NCBI GenBank assembly: GCA_964634815.1
Contig: CAZWMD010000013.1
Location: 1-64,000, forward strand
From: JALZVT01 sp964634815
GTDB lineage: Bacteria; Pseudomonadota; Gammaproteobacteria; Pseudomonadales; Azotimanducaceae
DNA length: 64,000 bases
Direction: 5' to 3'
This document shows, piece by piece, positions 36,677 through 45,038 of this stretch. How positions within the stretch are numbered: position 1 is the stretch's first letter; every line of letters starts with the position of its first letter. The position numbers and the translations under genes were made by a program. Below the pieces are notes generated by a model that had not been told where the DNA came from, ran no database searches, and worked only from the letters and a program-made list of their open reading frames with translations.

Positions 36677-37490
36677 ATTCGCTGACGTTTAACTCGATCA
36701 TCGCAGACTCAGGACGCGCAAGCCCGCGTTGGGAGGCGTTGATCGCCTCAATCATCAAAGCGACATGGGGGGCATCTGCAAATTTTTCGCGCAACTCAGA
36801 TACGGCATCTTCCAACCGCAGCTCACGCAGAAACAAAATTCGAAACGTTTTTCGCACATCAGCCACAGCGGAAGCCAAGTACCCCGCCCGCTCCATGCCC
36901 ACCTTGTTCACTATGCGCATATGCGCCGGAAACCCCTCTGCAATAGTAAAGGGCAAAACATCCTGAATAACCCGGCTCATACCAGCAACCATTGCTGCAC
37001 GGCCGATATGACAAAACTGATGCACGGCAGAAAGACCACCCAGGTTTGCATAGTCGTCAACCACAACGTGTCCGCCCAACGTCGCGCTATGACTCAAGAC
37101 CACGTGATTGCCTACCTGACAATTGTGGGCAACATGAGAGTGCGCAAGCAACGCACAATCACTGCCAACCGTAGTTTTTGATCCTTCCTGCGTGCCGCCG
37201 TGAACACTTACAAATTCTCGCACGATGGTGCGGTCGCCAATCTGTGTGTGACTGATCTCGCCTTCGATGTGCTTTAGATCCTGTGCCGGCACACCAAGGG
37301 TGACATAGGGGAACACATCACAATCACTGCCTATCTCGGTGTATTCATCCACATAGGCGTGAGCGCGCAGCCGTGTGCCGTCACCAATACGAACGTTGTT
37401 GGCAATGGTGCAGTACGGGCCAATCGTACAGTCTTCCCCTAGCTCAGCACCTTCATGCACCACGGCCAATTTATCGATTTTAACAGCCAT
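36675..37490 (-). CDS. LpxA-like UDP-GlcNAc O-acyltransferase (divergent, standalone)
   Basis: 271 residues, the length of LpxA, with the left-handed beta-helix hexapeptide pattern (IGPYCTIANNVRIGDGTRL, VGSDCALLAHSHVAHNCQVG). Key histidines of the E. coli enzyme appear present: HVAHNC (His125 equivalent), SATLGGH (His144) and SAVHQF (His160). Two differences stand out: VSVHGGT replaces IHRGT, and the substrate-loop region reads AEGFPAHMRIVNKVGMERAGY instead of GNxAxxxGLNxxGLKRRGF. LpxA normally sits in an lpxD-fabZ-lpxA-lpxB cluster; here no such neighbours exist, so this may be a paralogue with another acceptor. It could also be the sole housekeeping copy. Confidence 0.8.
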   Translation of the reverse strand: MAVKIDKLAVVHEGAELGEDCTIGPYCTIANNVRIGDGTRLRAHAYVDEYTEIGSDCDVFPYVTLGVPAQDLKHIEGEISHTQIGDRTIVREFVSVHGGTQEGSKTTVGSDCALLAHSHVAHNCQVGNHVVLSHSATLGGHVVVDDYANLGGLSAVHQFCHIGRAAMVAGMSRVIQDVLPFTIAEGFPAHMRIVNKVGMERAGYLASAVADVRKTFRILFLRELRLEDAVSELREKFADAPHVALMIEAINASQRGLARPESAMIELNVSE

Positions 37491-37562
37491 TTGATCAGAC
37501 CTTATCCGGCAGGACGTTATTTTTGTGCAGCAGTTTGTGCCACAAATCGGCTGAATGGAAAC

Positions 37563-38687
37563 TTAATCAGCGCCGTCCAGAAAATCGCTAAAGCCCGCAG
37601 GTTCGTAGGGGCCAATACAGATTTGTTCAAGCACACCAATGCCCTGCCTTGCCCCATCGCTTGCACGCACCACCTGCTGTACATGCAGATTCTCAGGCGC
37701 CAGTGGATCGAGCTGACGCGGATCGAAGGTTTCGTGACCGGTCGCAAGCTCGCCCTGCCAGGCGCCTTGTCGCCACTCGGGGTGCATGTAGCCAAGCCCC
37801 TTCATCTGAAATTTGAGGATCGGTTCTAACTGGATCGTCCGGTTGTCGCCGTTGATACGCTCAAGATCTATCTCAGCACTGGCAGCAAGCCGAGTACCAG
37901 GGACATAGCGCACTCGATGACGAGCTGTGGCCATTCGGGTGTCCTCGGCATCCACCGCAGCGGGCAGCGCATCGGGTCCATCGTATAACGGCGCTTCTAT
38001 ACCTTCTCGAACCAGAGGTTCGCCCCTGCTGCCATCGAAGAAAATGGCATGAGAGACATGATCCTCCCAGAACAACGGCGCCCATAAAAAAAATATCCCA
38101 CCGGGCGCATCTGGCGCGCCGCCCGTCTCCGGTTCACCGACAGCACGCACACCCCAGGAGCGATCTTTTGTGCCCCGGCATTGCGATGGCTCTACCTGGA
38201 TGGTGCCTTCAGGCGTATCAATGCTGCCCTGCCAGAAGCCAAACTGGTCAAAGCGGGTTGCGTCCATCACCCGGCGAGCGCCGCGCCAGAGGGTTTGGTG
38301 GGCCTCTTCAATGGGTGCGGTTCGAGCGCTGAATTGCAGATCACAGCGAAGGCCCGAGTCGTTGTCTGCAAGCACAACCCTTACCCGTCGCATGGGCTCA
38401 ACAATCTCAATACGAAAGGGACCGCAGGACGTATCTGTGCGCTCTAGAGGTGCACGTCGTGAACCGTAAAAGCAATGTTGCAGCCCATCCTTGCGCACCA
38501 CACTGAACGCACAGTCGAGAACGCCACGCAAAGGATAGATCGCCAGTCCAATTCCAAAGTAGTAGCTACCGTCGTCGGAGTATCCGTTGAACCAGGTTCG
38601 ATCGTAGGCATTTCGATCACCACTTACGGGATGGGCAAGAGGTTCAGCCGTCTGATGTATCGGGTAGTCATCGAAGTTATTTAGCAT
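37563..38687 (-). CDS. Conserved hypothetical protein, beta-rich (lipocalin/CrtC-like guess)
   Basis: About 374 residues from ATG 38687; the frame stays open to 38837 but the extra residues are not family-like and overlap the amidohydrolase gene. Recognisable segments are YDRTWFNGYSDDGSYYFGIG near the start, DRSWGVRAVGEP in the middle, and an ending GPYEPAGFSDFLDG. The overall pattern resembles large two-domain beta-barrel proteins (hydroxyneurosporene-hydratase/AttH-type), but no catalytic residues are assigned. It is next to an amidohydrolase and an LpxA-like gene on the same strand. Confidence 0.65.
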   Translation of the reverse strand: MLNNFDDYPIHQTAEPLAHPVSGDRNAYDRTWFNGYSDDGSYYFGIGLAIYPLRGVLDCAFSVVRKDGLQHCFYGSRRAPLERTDTSCGPFRIEIVEPMRRVRVVLADNDSGLRCDLQFSARTAPIEEAHQTLWRGARRVMDATRFDQFGFWQGSIDTPEGTIQVEPSQCRGTKDRSWGVRAVGEPETGGAPDAPGGIFFLWAPLFWEDHVSHAIFFDGSRGEPLVREGIEAPLYDGPDALPAAVDAEDTRMATARHRVRYVPGTRLAASAEIDLERINGDNRTIQLEPILKFQMKGLGYMHPEWRQGAWQGELATGHETFDPRQLDPLAPENLHVQQVVRASDGARQGIGVLEQICIGPYEPAGFSDFLDGAD

Positions 38688-38721
38688 TTGCGTATCTGTT
38701 GCGACACAAAGTAACCAGGCC

Positions 38722-39897
38722 CTAAACCCGAGCTTCAGGGAACAAACGCAGAAAATTCTCGCTGTAAAACCCGGTTTTGGCGGACTCGTCGATATCAACA
38801 AGCGCTTTCTCAAACTTGGCGATAGGATCTCGACCACCTTCTACATGCGGGTAATCGCTTGAGAACAAATATAAATCAGGATTGGAGTCTTTAATGAGTG
38901 CACCCACTGGCTCATGGGGAAACGGCGTGAAGCCCATCTGCTGTGACAGTTGCTCTGATGGAGTGCGCTCAAAACGCACCGACTCATCAACGCGACTGTA
39001 AATCCGGGTAATGGAGTCCAGGCGTCGCAACATTTCAGGCACCCAACCGGCACCCAATTCAACAGCCGCGCCGCGCAGCGTTGGATGACGGGCAAAAACA
39101 CCGTCCAATACCAGCATCGACACAAAGGTCTCAGGGGGCTGATGCATCAAAGCGGCGTCCTTGGTGCGGACGTTTTCGCCGCCGCCCATCCAGTCCTTCA
39201 CCGCTGCTCTGCCATTATTACTCCAGGACTTGAGCGCCTGCAGCGGTGAGCCACCGACGTGCAGCACAAAGGGGGTCCCGGTTTCGGCCAACATCGCCCA
39301 GAACGGCTCGAGATCGACGTGACCTGGCGAGTGACCTATAGGCGCACGATGCGGCACCCAAATCGCTTCCATATTGTTATCGAGCGCAAACTCCAGCTCC
39401 TTGATGGCAAGCTCTGGAGTATCGAGGGGCACCACACCAACACCCATCAATCGACTATCGACGGAACAGAAATCAGCCATGTGCCTGTTGTGCGCCCGGG
39501 CGGCGCCATAGCGCAGTTTTGGGTCTGTCTTTGAGCTGGGGTGAAAAGGCTGAACAACACTGTGGGTAGCGAATACCAACTGCTTCTTGAAACCGAGCAT
39601 ATCCAGAGCGGTCACCCGGTCACCAGAGTTAAACGCACCCAAGGCCTGAATTTCCTTGGATTTGGCGATCAGATCGTCTCCCAGGGCGATTTGGGCAGCC
39701 ACGTGTTCCGCCGTGTGCTTGCCACCATTACCCATTATTTCAGCCACTTCCTCATCGCTGACCAGAGATGCGCTGTAGCTCACCGCGAAGATGTCGTCCC
39801 GCAGAGAAGGGTCAGCGTAGTCCTTCAGAAAATTGGGCAGCTCCATGATGTGACTATCGGCATCATAAAAGGCACGACTTTCGGGGGCGTATGGCAT
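38722..39897 (-). CDS. Amidohydrolase-2 (ACMSD-like) family protein
   Basis: 391 residues with the family opening FYDADSHIMELPNF near residue 10, which provides the DxH metal-binding pair. Also present are PFVLHVGGSP (histidine strand), AAVELGAGWVPEMLRRLD and SSDYPHVEGGRDPIAKFE, the last holding the conserved aspartate. This TIM-barrel superfamily includes decarboxylases of aromatic acids (ACMSD, gamma-resorcylate) and hydrolases. Substrate unknown. It starts 300 bases from the glnK gene, divergent. Confidence 0.85.
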   Translation of the reverse strand: MPYAPESRAFYDADSHIMELPNFLKDYADPSLRDDIFAVSYSASLVSDEEVAEIMGNGGKHTAEHVAAQIALGDDLIAKSKEIQALGAFNSGDRVTALDMLGFKKQLVFATHSVVQPFHPSSKTDPKLRYGAARAHNRHMADFCSVDSRLMGVGVVPLDTPELAIKELEFALDNNMEAIWVPHRAPIGHSPGHVDLEPFWAMLAETGTPFVLHVGGSPLQALKSWSNNGRAAVKDWMGGGENVRTKDAALMHQPPETFVSMLVLDGVFARHPTLRGAAVELGAGWVPEMLRRLDSITRIYSRVDESVRFERTPSEQLSQQMGFTPFPHEPVGALIKDSNPDLYLFSSDYPHVEGGRDPIAKFEKALVDIDESAKTGFYSENFLRLFPEARV

Positions 39898-40203
39898 GGC
39901 TGTGCTCCTCGGTTTTTGGGATTGGACTGGCGAAAAGCCAATTACGCACCAAGACTACCACCAACCAGCCTAAATGGGCGGGCCTGAACCCGGCCCCGCG
40001 GCGGATTTTGCTCCCTTTTAGAGCAGACTGATCGCCCGTGCGCCCCTCGTGCACCACAAAGCACCACATTGAAACGCTGGTCAGGCATGTGAGCAGCTAG
40101 CTGTGGCCTGCTCAATGCGGTTGGCACGAACTCTGCAGCGCAGTCCCCACTGATAGCCCCATCTGGGGTCAAGGAAAACTACCGCTCCGAGGGGACACGC
40201 CAA
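39898..40203. other. Divergent regulatory region upstream of glnK
   Basis: This 306-base region has no supportable gene. It holds the sigma-54-type promoter at 40121-40137. Upstream of it, GCACCACA occurs twice in direct repeat, 10 bases apart (40051-40058 and 40061-40068), next to an imperfect palindrome at 40039-40053. GCACCA is the half-site of NtrC, so these are candidate enhancer sites 60-80 bases upstream of the promoter. Confidence 0.5.
40121..40137 (+). promoter_or_regulatory. Sigma-54 (RpoN) promoter of glnK-amtB
   Basis: TTGGCACGAACTCTGCA matches the sigma-54 consensus TGGCACG-N4-TTGC with one change (CTGC), and GG and GC are separated by exactly 10 bases. Predicted transcription start is about 40148, giving a 5' UTR near 55 bases before the GTG of glnK. 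Expression would then depend on nitrogen limitation through NtrC. Confidence 0.75.
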
Positions 40204-40542
40204 GTGAAGATGATTCAGACCATTATTAAACCGTTCAAGCTCGATGAGGTTCGAGCTGCGCTCTCCGATATCGGCGTGGCGGGAATGACCGTAAGCGAGG
40301 TGAAAGGCTTCGGCCGACAAAAGGGACACACCGAGCTGTATCGAGGCGCGGAATACACCGTCGACTTCCTGCCCAAAGTGAAGATAGAGGTCGCACTTGA
40401 TGACTCACTGGTTGATGCCGCCATCGAAGCCATTGTCGCCGCTGCAAGCACACAGAAAGTGGGTGACGGAAAGATATTTGTAACTTCACTCGAAGAAGTC
40501 GTCCGTATTCGCACCGGTGAAACCGGTACAGAGGCGATATAG
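40204..40542 (+). CDS. glnK: Nitrogen regulatory protein P-II (GlnK)
   Basis: 112 residues, the standard size. The start (GTG 40204, MKMIQTIIKPFKLDEVR) and the T-loop GFGRQKGHTELYRGAEYTVD are typical; the uridylylation tyrosine (Tyr51) lies in ELYRGAEY. VGDGKIFVTSLEEVVRIRTGE at the C-terminus completes the P-II signature. P-II trimers bind 2-oxoglutarate, ATP and ADP, and GlnK plugs AmtB when ammonium is plentiful. Followed by amtB and preceded by a sigma-54 promoter. Confidence 0.96.
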   Translation: MKMIQTIIKPFKLDEVRAALSDIGVAGMTVSEVKGFGRQKGHTELYRGAEYTVDFLPKVKIEVALDDSLVDAAIEAIVAAASTQKVGDGKIFVTSLEEVVRIRTGETGTEAI

Positions 40543-40605
40543 CACCGGGATCGCTACTCCTTGCGAACACCAAAAAATCGAAATTGATCTAGAGAGAGAA
40601 AAACA

Positions 40606-41862
40606 TTGGACGCTGATCTGATTCAAACAAACTACGCCATAGACACCTTTTACTTCCTGGTAATGGGGGCGTTGGTGATGTTCATGGCACCGGGCTTTGC
40701 AATGCTCGAAGCAGGACTTGTACGCACAAAAAACACAACAGAAATTCTTACCAAGAACGTCGCTCTTTTTGCGATCGCCTGCATCATGTATCTGGTTGTC
40801 GGCTACGACCTGATGTACGGCAACGTGACAGCGGGTTCTTTACTACCCAGCCTCGGGTTTGGCCTGGGCGGACCGGACCACGCCGTAGACGCGGTAACTG
40901 CAGGAGGCGATGACGCCCCCTACTACTCCGCGCGCTCCGACTACTTCTTCCAGGTAGTGTTTGTCGCAACGGCAATGTCCATTGTGTCCGGTGCCGTCGC
41001 TGAGCGAATGAAACTCTGGGCGTTCCTTGGGTTTGCCGTTGTCATGACCGGAGTTATCTATCCCATTCAAGGCATGTGGAGCTGGGGTGGCGGTTTCCTT
41101 TCTGAAGCAGGCTACAGCGATTACGCGGGTTCCGGCATTGTGCACATGTGTGGCGCAGCTGCAGCACTCGCGGCCGTGCTCGTACTGGGCCCACGCAAGG
41201 GTAAGTACGGTCCCAACGGTGAGGTCAATCCAATGCCTGGCGCCAACATGCCTTTGGCTGCCCTTGGTATGTTCATACTCTGGTTCGGCTGGTTTGGCTT
41301 CAACGGTGGATCAGAACTCAAGCTTGCTGCCGTCGACTCCGCCAACAACGTGGCTCAGGTTTTTGTTAACACCAATATCGCCGCCTGCGGTGGCCTGGTT
41401 GGTGCGCTGCTGCTTTCACAACTCTTGTTCGGCAAGGCAGATCTCACCATGGCTTTGAACGGCGCCTTGGCTGGTCTGGTTTCCATCACAGCCGACCCCG
41501 CCAGCCCAACCGCCTTTACCGCGCTGTTTATCGGGATCGGTGGCGGCCTGCTGGTTGTTGGATCCATTGTGTTGCTCGATAAGCTAAAGCTTGACGATCC
41601 GGTTGGTGCCATCTCAGTCCATGGTACCTGCGGCATCTACGGGGTACTCGCCGTGTTGATCACCAACTCCGACGCTACCCTGGGTGGCCAGCTCACAGGT
41701 CTCGGACTCATCTTTGCCTGGACCTTTGGTGTGAGCCTGGTGGTCTGGTTCATTCTGAAAGCTGTCATGGGAATCCGCCTGTCTGAAGAGGACGAATTCA
41801 GTGGTGCAGATATCGCGGAGTGCGGTATCGAAGCCTATCCTGAGTTCAAGAGTGCGGCCTGA
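40606..41862 (+). CDS. amtB: Ammonium transporter AmtB
   Basis: 418 residues with 11 transmembrane segments, beginning FYFLVMGALVMFMAPGFAMLEAGL. The twin pore histidines are visible in SGIVHMCGAAAAL and ISVHGTCGIYGVL, and the cytosolic tail ends ECGIEAYPEFKSAA. TTG start at 40606 with AGAGAG eight bases upstream. It conducts ammonium/ammonia into the cell and is inhibited by GlnK encoded just upstream. A strong terminator follows at 41908. Confidence 0.96.
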   Translation: MDADLIQTNYAIDTFYFLVMGALVMFMAPGFAMLEAGLVRTKNTTEILTKNVALFAIACIMYLVVGYDLMYGNVTAGSLLPSLGFGLGGPDHAVDAVTAGGDDAPYYSARSDYFFQVVFVATAMSIVSGAVAERMKLWAFLGFAVVMTGVIYPIQGMWSWGGGFLSEAGYSDYAGSGIVHMCGAAAALAAVLVLGPRKGKYGPNGEVNPMPGANMPLAALGMFILWFGWFGFNGGSELKLAAVDSANNVAQVFVNTNIAACGGLVGALLLSQLLFGKADLTMALNGALAGLVSITADPASPTAFTALFIGIGGGLLVVGSIVLLDKLKLDDPVGAISVHGTCGIYGVLAVLITNSDATLGGQLTGLGLIFAWTFGVSLVVWFILKAVMGIRLSEEDEFSGADIAECGIEAYPEFKSAA

Positions 41863-41907
41863 CAAACCCCTGCCTCCCCAGCGCATGTAACTGCTGAGAG
41901 GTTTTCC

Positions 41908-41940
41908 AGCCCCGTCGATCCGTCGACGGGGCTTTTTTTT
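41908..41940 (+). terminator. Rho-independent terminator after amtB
   Basis: AGCCCCGTCGA (41908-41918) and TCGACGGGGCT (41923-41933) form an 11-bp GC-rich stem with a four-base loop (TCCG), followed by eight T residues. Confidence 0.92.
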
Positions 41941-42023
41941 GCCCACCCCAAAGGTAATACTGTTAGCTCGCGTCGCTACTAATGGCCGACGCGGCATCCG
42001 GACAGCACTGCGGGAACCCATAA

Positions 42024-43736
42024 ATGTCGACACCTGGACCATCTTTACGCACCCGTACTCTTTTACTTGCACTCACTCTCAGCGTTACCCTGGTCACAGG
42101 TTGCAGCGATACAACCAGAGACAACACCGGACAGGCAGCAGCAGCCGATGCCAGCGCGCTTGCGAACTGGCGCCAGCCTCTTTTCGAAGGGCTCGGCGAT
42201 GTTGCTCTTCCGATCAGTACCAATTCAACCGCAGCCCGAAACTACTTCAATCAGGGACTGGCTCTCGCCTACGCCTTTAACCACGCGGCTGCGGACTTTG
42301 CGTTTACTGAGGCCACGGTCTACGACCCCGACTGTGCTATGTGCTACTGGGGTAGCGCACTGGTTCTGGGACCCAATGTGAATGCAAATATGGATGCGGC
42401 AAATGCCGGGCGCGCTTTTGTGCTCAGCCAACGCGCCAAGGGACTGGCCAAAGATGCACAGCCCTGGGAGAAAGATCTGATCGATGCACTGAGTAAACGC
42501 TATCTGCCAGAAGAGCCGGAAGATCGCAGCGAACTCGACAACGCCTACGCGCAGGCCATGCAAAAGGTTGCAAAGACCTACCCCGGCAACACCGACATTG
42601 TCGCGCTTTATGCCGAATCACTAATGGATCAACACCCATGGGACTTCTGGGATGAAGATGGTAAGGCTCGACCCTGGACAGCAGAAATAAAGAACACCCT
42701 CGAATGGGCGCTGACTGACAAGTCAGATCATATTGGTGCGATTCACCTGTACATCCACGCCATGGAACAGTCCAACACGCCCGAGCTCGCTGAACCTTAC
42801 GCAGACAAGCTTGCAGATCTGGCGCCCACCGCCGGGCATCTTGTGCACATGCCAGCACACATTTACATGCGAGTTGGTCGCTATCACGACGCCACACTCA
42901 ACAATATGCGCGCCACCGTAGCCGATAACGAATTCATTGCAGCCTGCCGATCTAACAGTCCAATCTACCTGGCTGGCTATATCCCGCATAACTGGCACTT
43001 TGGATGGGTGACTGCGGCCATAGAAGGCTGGAAGTCCAAAGCCTACGAGCTGGCTGAAGGAACCGCAGGTCGCCTTACGCCTGAGCTTTTGCGCGCACCA
43101 GGAATGGCTGTTGCGCAACACTTCTACATGCAACCTATGTTTGCCAAGGTCAGATTCTCCGACTGGCAGGGAATTCTGGGTACCACAAAACCAGACGAAG
43201 ACCTGCACTACGCCAACGCAATATGGCATTACGGTCGTGGCCAGGCCTTTGTCGGTTTGGGGCTGCTCGACGAGGCCGAAAAAGAACTGAAGAAACTCGC
43301 AACGATCGCAGACAGCACAGACATAAAGGCTATGAACTTCTTCAACAGAGAAGGCGCTCCAGCACTGACAGCCATCGCACAAAAAGTACTCAGCGGTGAA
43401 CTCCAGGCCGCACGGGGCGATACAACAGCCGCTATCAAAACACTCTCGCAAGCCGTCACAATGGAAGACGCTCTCCCCTACACCGAACCTCCCGAATGGT
43501 TTTTCCCGGCGCGCCATTCCCTGGGCGAGCTACAAATCGCCACAGGCGATTTAGCGGGTGCTGAAGCAACCTACCTTGAAGATCTGCGACTCATGCCAGA
43601 AAACGGTTGGGCTCTGCGCGGACTTGCAAATGTGCTGACGGCACAGGGCAAGACGCCAGAAGCCGCAGAGGTTGCCCAACGCTTCAATAAAGCCTGGCAA
43701 CATGCAGAGATAGAGATCACCGGGTCGCGAATCTAA
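42024..43736 (+). CDS. TPR-repeat lipoprotein
   Basis: 570 residues. The N-terminal LLLALTLSVTLVTGCSDT is a lipoprotein signal (VTGC). The mature part is mostly helical with TPR-like pairs, for example ARNYFNQGLALAYAFNHAAADFAFTEA (about residues 70-98) and RHSLGELQIATGDLAGAEATYLEDLRLMPENGWALRGLANVL near the C-terminus. Protein-binding scaffold roles are typical of TPR proteins; no enzyme domain is seen. The gene is followed closely by the acyl-CoA dehydrogenase on the same strand (26 bases). Confidence 0.85.
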   Translation: MSTPGPSLRTRTLLLALTLSVTLVTGCSDTTRDNTGQAAAADASALANWRQPLFEGLGDVALPISTNSTAARNYFNQGLALAYAFNHAAADFAFTEATVYDPDCAMCYWGSALVLGPNVNANMDAANAGRAFVLSQRAKGLAKDAQPWEKDLIDALSKRYLPEEPEDRSELDNAYAQAMQKVAKTYPGNTDIVALYAESLMDQHPWDFWDEDGKARPWTAEIKNTLEWALTDKSDHIGAIHLYIHAMEQSNTPELAEPYADKLADLAPTAGHLVHMPAHIYMRVGRYHDATLNNMRATVADNEFIAACRSNSPIYLAGYIPHNWHFGWVTAAIEGWKSKAYELAEGTAGRLTPELLRAPGMAVAQHFYMQPMFAKVRFSDWQGILGTTKPDEDLHYANAIWHYGRGQAFVGLGLLDEAEKELKKLATIADSTDIKAMNFFNREGAPALTAIAQKVLSGELQAARGDTTAAIKTLSQAVTMEDALPYTEPPEWFFPARHSLGELQIATGDLAGAEATYLEDLRLMPENGWALRGLANVLTAQGKTPEAAEVAQRFNKAWQHAEIEITGSRI

Positions 43737-43762
43737 CGACGTCGCCAGGAGTACAACGGGCT

Positions 43763-44998
43763 GTGGATCGCAAAGAGACCAAAGGTGAAACAAAGACTGA
43801 TAGACAATTTCGTTTAGAGACTCGTGACTGGCTCGCGGCCAACTGCCCGCAAGAGATGCGGACACCAATGCCACAAAACGAGGCCATACACGGTGGATCT
43901 CGCGAGACAGCAAACAACCCTGTTTCTTATCAGTGGCTTCGGGCCATGGCGAGTCGAGGATGGACCGCTCCGCATTGGCCGTCGGAATATGGCGGCGGTG
44001 GTTTGAATCAAAGTCAGTTCCAGATCCTGATCGATGAAATGAAGCACCTTGGCGCCCGTCCGCCGTTACTCGGAATGGGGCTGACCATGATCGGTCCAAC
44101 ACTTTTGGAATACGGCACGCAAGCGCAGAAGCAAAAACATCTGCCCGCCATAATCCGCGGCGAAACTCGTTGGTGTCAGGGTTACAGCGAGCCGGGTGCG
44201 GGCTCTGATCTTGCCAATCTGGCAACACGGGCGGAAGATCGAGGCGACCACTATCTGGTCAATGGCAGCAAGATCTGGACATCAGGCGCTCATCACGCCG
44301 ATTGGATGTTTGCGCTGGTGCGAACAGATCCCAGCACCCAGAACAAACCAACTCGCCAAAAGGGCATCAGTTTTCTTCTGATCGATATGACCTCAGCTGG
44401 TGTAGATGCTCACCCCATCAGACTGATCGATGGTAATTCACACTTCTGTCAGACGTTTCTCACCAACGTCGAAGTAGAGAAGGCTAATCTGGTTGGCGAG
44501 GTAAATAAGGGTTGGACTGTTGGCAAACGTCTGCTGCAGCACGAAAGATCAGGTTTGGATCAGCTACTCGGTACCGGTGTGGATCGCACGCGTCCCGCTA
44601 CTCCCTTGGCTGTTATGGCAAAGCAATCGCTTGGCGAAACCAGGGATGGCAAGATTGATGATGCGGAGATTCGCAACAAGATAATCAACCAAAACCTCGA
44701 AGAACGTTGTTTCGCCTTGACCCAGAAACGGGCAGTGGAAGAATCTGCAGCCAATACACCAGGGGCAGCGACCTCAATATTCAAACTTCGTTGGGCGCCA
44801 ATGGTTCAGCAACAACTCGAACTGCAACTACTGCTACGCGGTACCCAGGGACTGGGTTGGGAGGGAGAGCATTTTGAAGAAGAAGCCTTAAGTAAAGGGC
44901 GCCTCTGGCTCGAATCAAAGGCGGCGTCTATTGCCGGCGGCAGCAACGAAGTACAGTGCAACATCATTGCCAAGCACGTTCTTGGCCTGCCAGACTAG
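43763..44998 (+). CDS. Acyl-CoA dehydrogenase
   Basis: 411 residues. An FAD enzyme of the acyl-CoA dehydrogenase family, which introduces a double bond into acyl-CoA. The motif WCQGYSEPGAGSDLANL (FAD/substrate loop), KIWTSGAHHADW and the C-terminal AASIAGGSNEVQCNIIAKHVLGLP are characteristic; sterol- and terpene-degrading bacteria have many such paralogues. The GTG start at 43763 was taken because it follows the TPR gene by 26 bases. The next gene begins 41 bases after the stop. Confidence 0.9.
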   Translation: MDRKETKGETKTDRQFRLETRDWLAANCPQEMRTPMPQNEAIHGGSRETANNPVSYQWLRAMASRGWTAPHWPSEYGGGGLNQSQFQILIDEMKHLGARPPLLGMGLTMIGPTLLEYGTQAQKQKHLPAIIRGETRWCQGYSEPGAGSDLANLATRAEDRGDHYLVNGSKIWTSGAHHADWMFALVRTDPSTQNKPTRQKGISFLLIDMTSAGVDAHPIRLIDGNSHFCQTFLTNVEVEKANLVGEVNKGWTVGKRLLQHERSGLDQLLGTGVDRTRPATPLAVMAKQSLGETRDGKIDDAEIRNKIINQNLEERCFALTQKRAVEESAANTPGAATSIFKLRWAPMVQQQLELQLLLRGTQGLGWEGEHFEEEALSKGRLWLESKAASIAGGSNEVQCNIIAKHVLGLPD

Positions 44999-45038
44999 AT
45001 CGGCTACCCCTGGTTACCTCAACATCGGAGAGACTCGC

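Noticed and set aside
37563..38837. Longer version of the unknown beta-rich protein
   Set aside because: The first 50 residues run antiparallel to nothing but overlap the 3' end of the upstream amidohydrolase in another frame, and lack a start signal; the ATG at 38687 fits better.
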